Part shown: piece by piece, positions 57,912 through 64,000 of the stretch
Numbering within the stretch: the first letter of the stretch is position 1
How the letters are laid out: the number at the start of each line of letters is the position of its first letter
DNA from: Haematococcus lacustris
Taxonomy: Eukaryota; Chlorophyta; Chlorophyceae; Chlamydomonadales; Haematococcaceae
Assembly (NCBI GenBank): GCA_030144725.1
Contig: JASKMD010000019.1
Coordinates: forward strand, 3,160,179-3,224,178
Length of the DNA: 64,000 nucleotides
Direction of reading: 5' to 3'
Made by a program: the position numbers and the translations under genes
Notes under the pieces: model-generated
What the model was told of the DNA's origin: nothing
Databases searched by the model: none
What the model saw: only the letters and a program-made list of their open reading frames with translations

Positions 57912-58809
57912 TTTGATCATGCCAACGCTTGCACTACTTCTGCCGCCGCAGGGCTAGGACTGGTGATCAGATCACCATGAGCTGTAGGGGCGACATTGAA
58001 GATCATGTGGTCACTGCACATTGTATCAACATCTGGGAATATTGCAGCTAGAGAAATTTGGCGTGGGGCATACCGCCATGTTTGGGAAGGTATTTGTTGC
58101 ATAACTAATTGGACACACACCGTCTACAAGGCCACAGAGACATAGGTTTACAAGATGCCCTGTTGTCACATCAACCGTATGCAGCCTCGATGCTTCCACA
58201 TCATACACCCTCCCACCCCTCACCCCCATCCTGCGTGTCAGCCATGATACTTGTCCAGTAAAACAGCATCCACATGCAAATGCACAGGTCCTTGCATGCA
58301 TGCACAGACAACTGCAACACTACACTGTCTACTGGATCTTCAGCTCAACCAGCTCTACCTAATCTTGCCAACGCCCGAGGGCAAGGACACGCAATCATAC
58401 TTGTGCGCAAACAGTGCAGTGCATCTGCAGCAAAGATCAAGCATACTTTTCCTCCAAATCCACATGTGCTGCAAGACACCACCTCACCAGCAACACACCA
58501 CCTAGCCTTGCTTGTGGCAGGTACCAAGGGTTGATCATTGAATGGCCATTGCTTCTGATCCAATACCACTTGCATCAGGCCACCTTTGGCCCACACCACA
58601 TCACAATGTCCACCTCAAGGTGCCAGCAAGCGTGAATCACAGCATCCTGCGCCATACCCTACACAAATAGCTAGTGCCCGGGTACGCGCGTGGCAGACAT
58701 TGCACATCAGCAAGTGCAAGGCAGAGCCCGTATGAAAGCACTGCTGTACAGCAACGCTCTCGACTCAACTCAGGCACACTAGAAAAACGCAGGCACCAGG
58801 TGAAAAGAA

Positions 58810-59157
58810 TTGCATGCAGGCAAGGCAAGGACTTCCATCACCATAGATAAGCTTGCCGACACCCTTCTGCCAGTGCTGAAAGATCTGCTCGCCCCGCATC
58901 ACAAAGAACAGGCAGCAAGGAGTGCTGCCACCACTCACTGGCCAACTGCCCCCAACCGACGCCCTGACTTTTGGGGGGGTGAAGGTGTGGGGGAAGGAGA
59001 GGACGACCCAGAGCGGGGAGGGGAGGAAGAGGACGAGGGAGAAGGTGAAGGGGAGGAGGGGGAGGAGGAAGGTGAGGGGGGAGACACCTTCGCATTGTCA
59101 GGCGGGCCTGAAAATGACACCACCTGCAGCAACATCACCAGCAACGAGTTTGCTTAG
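58810..59157 (+). CDS. Unidentified acidic ORF in duplication copy 2
   Basis: One open frame: MHAGKARTSITIDKLADTLL, then LKDLLAPHHKEQAARSAATT, then a highly acidic Glu/Gly tract and DTFALSGGPENDTTCSNITS to a stop. A second coding-like frame, 59157-59342 (SSAASYIKAHFPLLWHTDSS, LSGEATHLLAKSLGG, ILTKE), follows at once. At least one difference from copy 1 (CCT/CCA in the acidic tract) is synonymous. I recognise no family; it may be part of a transposon or of a host gene antisense to the expansin 3' side. Confidence 0.35.
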   Translation: MHAGKARTSITIDKLADTLLPVLKDLLAPHHKEQAARSAATTHWPTAPNRRPDFWGGEGVGEGEDDPERGGEEEDEGEGEGEEGEEEGEGGDTFALSGGPENDTTCSNITSNEFA

Positions 59158-59378
59158 TGCACAGAGTGACGAGCATTAGCAGCGCTGCATCCTACATCAA
59201 GGCGCACTTCCCACTGCTATGGCACACTGACAGCTCATGGCTGGGCAACACGCTAAGCGGTGAGGCCACCCACCTTCTGGCCAAAAGCCTTGGCGGCAGC
59301 ATGCTGCGCATCCAAGTCATGAGGATATTGACGAAGGAGTGAACTGCATGGCGTGCAACACACACAAACTCAGTCGCA

Positions 59379-59967
59379 TCATTGACAGAAGCGGCAAACA
59401 AAGCACTGCTGTTTTGCCCCTGCGTCTATTGCTTGGGCAGCACCTGACCTGGGCTTTTGCACTGAGGGGTTGAGTGGCTGCTGGAAGTCAGCAGGGCAGG
59501 GGGTCTCGTGGTACTCAATGCCCACCACACCCTTCCCTGGGTCGGCGAACTGCAGGACAGCCACCACCGCAGCAAGGCAGGTCACATCAACTGGTGCTTA
59601 GCTGGCAGGTGTGCGAGGCAGTCTGTGCATACAATACATCATTTTGATGTACCGAGCAGCTGAACTAAGTACAGCATTGTTCACCTTTTTGAAAGCCCAG
59701 ATACCCAAGTCAAAGTGGTCCATGTCCCCACAGCACCAGCGCTTGTTGGAGTAAGCGTTGTTTGGATAGTGGCAAGGGCTGCAGCAGCAGAGCATGCCGG
59801 TGCAAGAACAGGCATTGTGGCGACATTCAAGTGCTGCGTAGTCAGAAGCGCTGAACGTAGCAGGGGCAGCGACAAGAGGTCCACAATGGAATAGGTGACG
59901 TGGCACTTATAGCTACAGGCAAGTCAGCACGGCTAGCAGCAGCGACGGTGCAAACAGCAGCGGTGCA

Positions 59968-59998
<31 letters not shown>

Positions 59999-61494
59999 CC
60001 TACCAGTTGTCGGTGATGACCACAGTGACGGGGTCCTGGTTGTAGCACTCATGGTTGCGGTCAATCTGCTGACCATAGTTGTCCCTCACTGTCATGGGCT
60101 TGCAGCGAATCTTGTAGCAACGCCTGCAGCATCAGATATACAATCTCAGGTGCCCATCTGAGCATGCTAGTAACATGGCACCAGCAGCTACAGCAGAAGC
60201 AGCAGCAAGGATAGGCAAGTAGCTAGTGATGTGATACGTGAACCCTTCCCACCCGCAACCCATGCTTACGACCAGTACTAGAGCAGATGCCACTGACAGC
60301 CAAACAGGCAACTGCTTGGCAGTTTATAGTTGACAGGCAAGATGAACAACATGAAGTGCAGCAGATTCATGTCATGCACAACACTACCAGCAGTGCAAGA
60401 CATTTCGAACAGAATGCAAGCATACACGCAAGCAGGGATGCGTGCATGGCTTCTTGCCTGCCCTCCCCATCAGGCCCTGGTGGCCATTTGCTGGCCCTGG
60501 TGGCCCCAGTCCTCCCTCACACACGTCACACCGACCAGGACAGTCACACGGCCATGCAGGCTGGGCCAAGCGGCCGGCTGCTGCGGCTGCGCAACACAAG
60601 CCCGGACCAGCAGCAGCAGGTAGGTTGGGTCCAAGCATGGAGAAAGGAGCCCTTCCATCGCCCCTGCCAACTATCCAGCATCAGCATCCGCACCCGCACA
60701 GCTTCACAACATGCTATCACAACTCTCCAGCCTAGTTGCCGAAACCGTTACCAAACAGCAGCCCCATGTGCAATCATTTCTTTACAGCCAGCTCGACACC
60801 ACCACTTCCATCCCAACCCAGACAGCATAAACTCACCCGCAGCTACCACCAAAGCGTGGGTGCCCATCATTCATGGCTGCCACCATCCAGTTCTGGTTCC
60901 CACCAAACTTGTTGCCAAGGTACCCTGAGCAGGAGGCAAGGGCAACAAGCCGGTCTAGTCATACTTACATATCAACACCTAATGTCAGTGCTGGGCTGGT
61001 GCTCTGGTGCAGTGCTGGGTGCTGTCACATGCAGCACTCACCATACATGCATGAACCGGAGTGAACAGACATCCTGCAGCCAAGCGAGGGGAGAATGCAG
61101 AGTGGCAATGCGAGCAGATTAGTAAAGCAGCACTGAGCTGGCAGCATACGTGAAGGGCCTGGTGCATGTTCACGGTCGTCAACGCAGCATAGAGGTAGGC
61201 ACTCAGCACGCGGTCCCTAGCTAGGAGCGAGCAACATAGTCCATCACGTGAGGCTCACCAGGCAGCGTCGTCGTACCACGTTGCTCGACCGACCTTCCAC
61301 TGGGCGGAAGCAGGGACGGCCAGCAGCAAGGTAAGTAGCGCAAAAATGGAGGCCGGCGACGATTGACTCAAGGGTCGTGGGTGCACTAGCCTGCCACTCG
61401 ACAAGGGCCACTCGGACCGCTCAGGGGCATCGCACGGGCTGCGCAACTGCGGCATACTGCGGTGACCCTGCAAACATAGCAACAAGCGCGCCAT
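59379..61494 (-). CDS. Expansin-like protein (DPBB domain only), copy 2
   Basis: Six exons at homologous positions: 61494-61259, 61073-61042, 60924-60837, 60123-60004, 59778-59685 and 59549-59379; phase closes to 246 residues. Exon one is 6 bp longer than in copy 1 (two residues near position 9). All diagnostic residues of copy 1 are kept, including GRCYKIRC, the WCCGDMD block and HFDLGIWAF. The open frame and intact splice sites in both copies argue that both are functional or very recently duplicated. Like copy 1 it lacks a CBM63 domain. Confidence 0.87.
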
Positions 61495-62034
61495 TGACCC
61501 ACCGAGAGCCGCATGACTGGGAGGCGGGTGGTGCGATTAGTGGGGCAACAGCTAAAAGTGGCAGTAAAGAATTTGGACACAGAACGGTGAGGTGCTAAGC
61601 CGCCGTCCTAAGCGACTCTTGGGAACATGTCTAGCGCTGCGGCCCTCTCGCTATCGCAAAGCTGTAGTAGCTAGGGCGTGCGCATGCTAGGGCAATTGGC
61701 GGTTCAATAAGGTGACGGCCTTTGGCGACAATGGCGTGCGAACCTAGACCTGTTGCTCCTCGGAGAGCGCCGCTAGCTCACCTGTGATTGCTTAAGGTAT
61801 CCGAGGCTGGATGCAGCGAGCTTTGAATTTGTGGCCAAGGGTGCAGTAGTACCTCGGCTGCGACACACGAGTGCGCCCTGGAGTGTGCTGCGAGTGTGGC
61901 CGACGAATGCAAAGCTCACCATATGATCCGCCGGGTCACACAACAGGCAATGAGGAAGTGATCTACCCCGCCATTGGCCCCGCAAACCTTCGTTGTCCAT
62001 GTCACAAAGTCCTTGACTACGCCAACGAGTAGCA

Positions 62035-63038
62035 CGTTGCTGGGAGGTGGCGTCGTTATGATTACCAGGGGTAGCTTCTCTCCAAGTTGGAAACGGCTGA
62101 GTGCGACCGAGGATTGGAGTAGCTGAGTGAGATTACCCACAGTCAAATGAGCTGTTCCATGTTGAACAAATTTTGTTCGTCTGAGCTAGCACGGCTAGCA
62201 CACGATGCCGTAAGGATTACAGTAAGTGTAACAACTACTACTACCGGGCAGTGACCCCAGGCGCACCCCTGTGAAAACTACTAGCTACCGGGTTTGACAG
62301 CGAGCTCACGCGGGCGGTAGCCATCAAGGCGATGTTAGCGAGAGGCTCGGACTGATGAGCACCGGCCGGTGGGCGGGGATTCTAAAAGCTTGGGTCGCGC
62401 TGTGCCGGGAATGGCACTGCTTAGTGGGGCTGGGATCAGCGAGCAGCGACGCGCTCAGCGGCCACCTTTTGCAACTTTTGTACCCCCCCTGCACATGTCT
62501 TCCAGTGCTCGCTGCACTGCTGGGACACTGCTAAGCAGTGCTGCTATGGCGTGCGGCCTGCCCTGCACCCGAACAGCCTGCAACTCGCTGTCCACGTCAC
62601 CGCCATGCACGACATCCTAGAACGGGCACTTCCTGCTCTCGGCCCGCTTCCCGTCCAACCAGCGCCGCTCACATGCACTGCACACTGCCCAGCCTTCTGC
62701 TGCGGCTCCTGCGCTGGGCTCCCTGCACCTGCTCAGCTAGCACAGCCACACACGCACTGCTTGCTGCTGCTGCGGCCGTCATGCGGACGGCGTCACGATG
62801 CACTGCCGCCAATGTCTGCATCTGCTGCTGCTAGCTGCGCTTCTGCGCTGCACAAGCAACCACCGGCAGCCATGCTGGAGAACACCTGCAGCTGCTGCAC
62901 AGTGCACGAACCCGCTGCTGCAGCAGCCCTGTGCACTGCTGATTCTGCACTCAGCCTGGCTGCGCCATGCACGCCGCGACTGGACCACGCTCCTACAGCG
63001 GCGCAAGAGGAACCCAGGCTGAGCGTCCGCCAACAGCG
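62035..63038. other. Spacer between copy 2 and array 3
   Basis: Starts with sequence leading to an inverted R1 copy. The rest is GC-rich with no recognisable gene; plus-strand frames at 62.5-63.0 kb are Ala/Cys/Leu-rich and not convincing. Confidence 0.45.
62101..62176. repeat. Dispersed repeat R1, inverted partial copy 3
   Basis: Reverse complement of the R1 left half (GTGGGTAATCTCACTCAGCT present on the minus strand), more diverged than copies 1 and 2 and immediately beyond the duplication breakpoint. Confidence 0.75.
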
Positions 63039-64000
63039 CCCCGCCCCGCCCCGCCCCGCCCCGCCCCGCCCCGCCCCGCCCCGCCCCGCCCCGCCCCGCC
63101 CCGCCCCGCCCCGCCCCGCCCCGCCCCGCCCCGCCCCGCCCCGCCCCGCCCCGCCCCGCCCCGCCCCGCCCCGCCCCGCCCCGCCCCGCCCCGCCCCGCC
63201 CCGCCCCGCCCCGCCCCGCCCCGCCCCGCCCCGCCCCGCCCCGCCCCGCCCCGCCCCGCCCCGCCCCGCCCCGCCCCGCCCCGCCCCGCCCCGCCCCGCC
63301 CCGCCCCGCCCCGCCCCGCCCCGCCCCGCCCCGCCCCGCCCCGCCCCGCCCCGCCCCGCCCCGCCCCGCCCCGCCCCGCCCCGCCCCGCCCCGCCCCGCC
63401 CCGCCCCGCCCCGCCCCGCCCCGCCCCGCCCCGCCCCGCCCCGCCCCGCCCCGCCCCGCCCCGCCCCGCCCCGCCCCGCCCCGCCCCGCCCCGCCCCGCC
63501 CCGCCCCGCCCCGCCCCGCCCCGCCCCGCCCCGCCCCGCCCCGCCCCGCCCCGCCCCGCCCCGCCCCGCCCCGCCCCGCCCCGCCCCGCCCCGCCCCGCC
63601 CCGCCCCGCCCCGCCCCGCCCCGCCCCGCCCCGCCCCGCCCCGCCCCGCCCCGCCCCGCCCCGCCCCGCCCCGCCCCGCCCCGCCCCGCCCCGCCCCGCC
63701 CCGCCCCGCCCCGCCCCGCCCCGCCCCGCCCCGCCCCGCCCCGCCCCGCCCCGCCCCGCCCCGCCCCGCCCCGCCCCGCCCCGCCCCGCCCCGCCCCGCC
63801 CCGCCCCGCCCCGCCCCGCCCCGCCCCGCCCCGCCCCGCCCCGCCCCGCCCCGCCCCGCCCCGCCCCGCCCCGCCCCGCCCCGCCCCGCCCCGCCCCGCC
63901 CCGCCCCGCCCCGCCCCGCCCCGCCCCGCCCCGCCCCGCCCCGCCCCGCCCCGCCCCGCCCCGCCCCGCCCCGCCCCGCCCCGCCCCGCCCCGCCCCGCC
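63039..64000. repeat. (CCCCG)n array 3, runs off the window
   Basis: At least 962 bp of perfect CCCCG units continuing past the right edge. Confidence 0.98.

Larger units (their letters stand above)
57912..62034. repeat. Segmental duplication, copy 2
   Basis: Partner of 51561-55643. It diverges exactly after CAACGAGTAGCAC, where sequence leading to an inverted R1 copy begins. Confidence 0.9.

Noticed and set aside
62369..63022. Ala/Cys/Leu-rich plus-strand frames before array 3
   Set aside because: Composition follows GC content, there is no splice structure or motif, and other frames are equally open.

Overview
The window reads as nuclear DNA of a chlorophyte green alga of the Chlamydomonadales. 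The evidence is GC-rich, intron-dense genes with short exons, a ciliary dynein-assembly gene, a class I aldolase with a plastid-type extension, expansin-like wall genes, and long microsatellites. Interstitial TTAGGG-type telomere motifs and the style of the Fanzor-like copies remind me of Haematococcus lacustris and relatives; that is recollection plus inference. I saw no rRNA, tRNA, CRISPR array or bacterial-type operon.

Layout. 1-7.9 kb: the 3' end of a YccV/HspQ-domain gene, then a complete DNAAF1/ODA7 gene with a 5-kb low-complexity last exon. 7.9-12.6 kb: repeats and a weak unidentified minus-strand gene. 12.6-16.5 kb: a nine-exon minus-strand gene for a secreted, N-glycosylation-rich beta-propeller-like protein, divergent from a small IF1-like gene at 17 kb. 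19.1-22.1 kb: a Fanzor-like (eukaryotic TnpB relative) RNA-guided nuclease gene, followed by a MITE, an orphan TMBIM/Bax-inhibitor-1 exon and a copied piece of the DNAAF1 last exon. 24.1-27.6 kb: a complete flavin amine oxidase gene. 28-32 kb: repeats and a second, core-deleted Fanzor relic. 32.6-41.7 kb: a 12-exon class I fructose-bisphosphate aldolase gene; a third Fanzor-like copy lies antisense inside its fourth intron. 41.9-49.0 kb: a convergent MYND zinc-finger (Mss51-like) gene. 49.5-64 kb: three nearly perfect (CCCCG)n arrays that separate two copies of a ~4.1-kb segmental duplication, each carrying an expansin-like gene.

How it fits together. The host genes are ordinary housekeeping, ciliary and wall functions and show no operon-like link. 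Exon boundaries were set by hand so that reading phase closes across every intron; DNAAF1, the beta-propeller gene, the amine oxidase, the aldolase and both expansins close exactly to a stop. The most notable system is the set of three Fanzor-like copies. Two share a basic NLS-like first exon, an intron at the same place after the RuvC-I half, and loss of the first zinc-ribbon cysteine pair. The other striking structure is the (CCCCG)n/expansin macro-repeat, which runs off the right edge.
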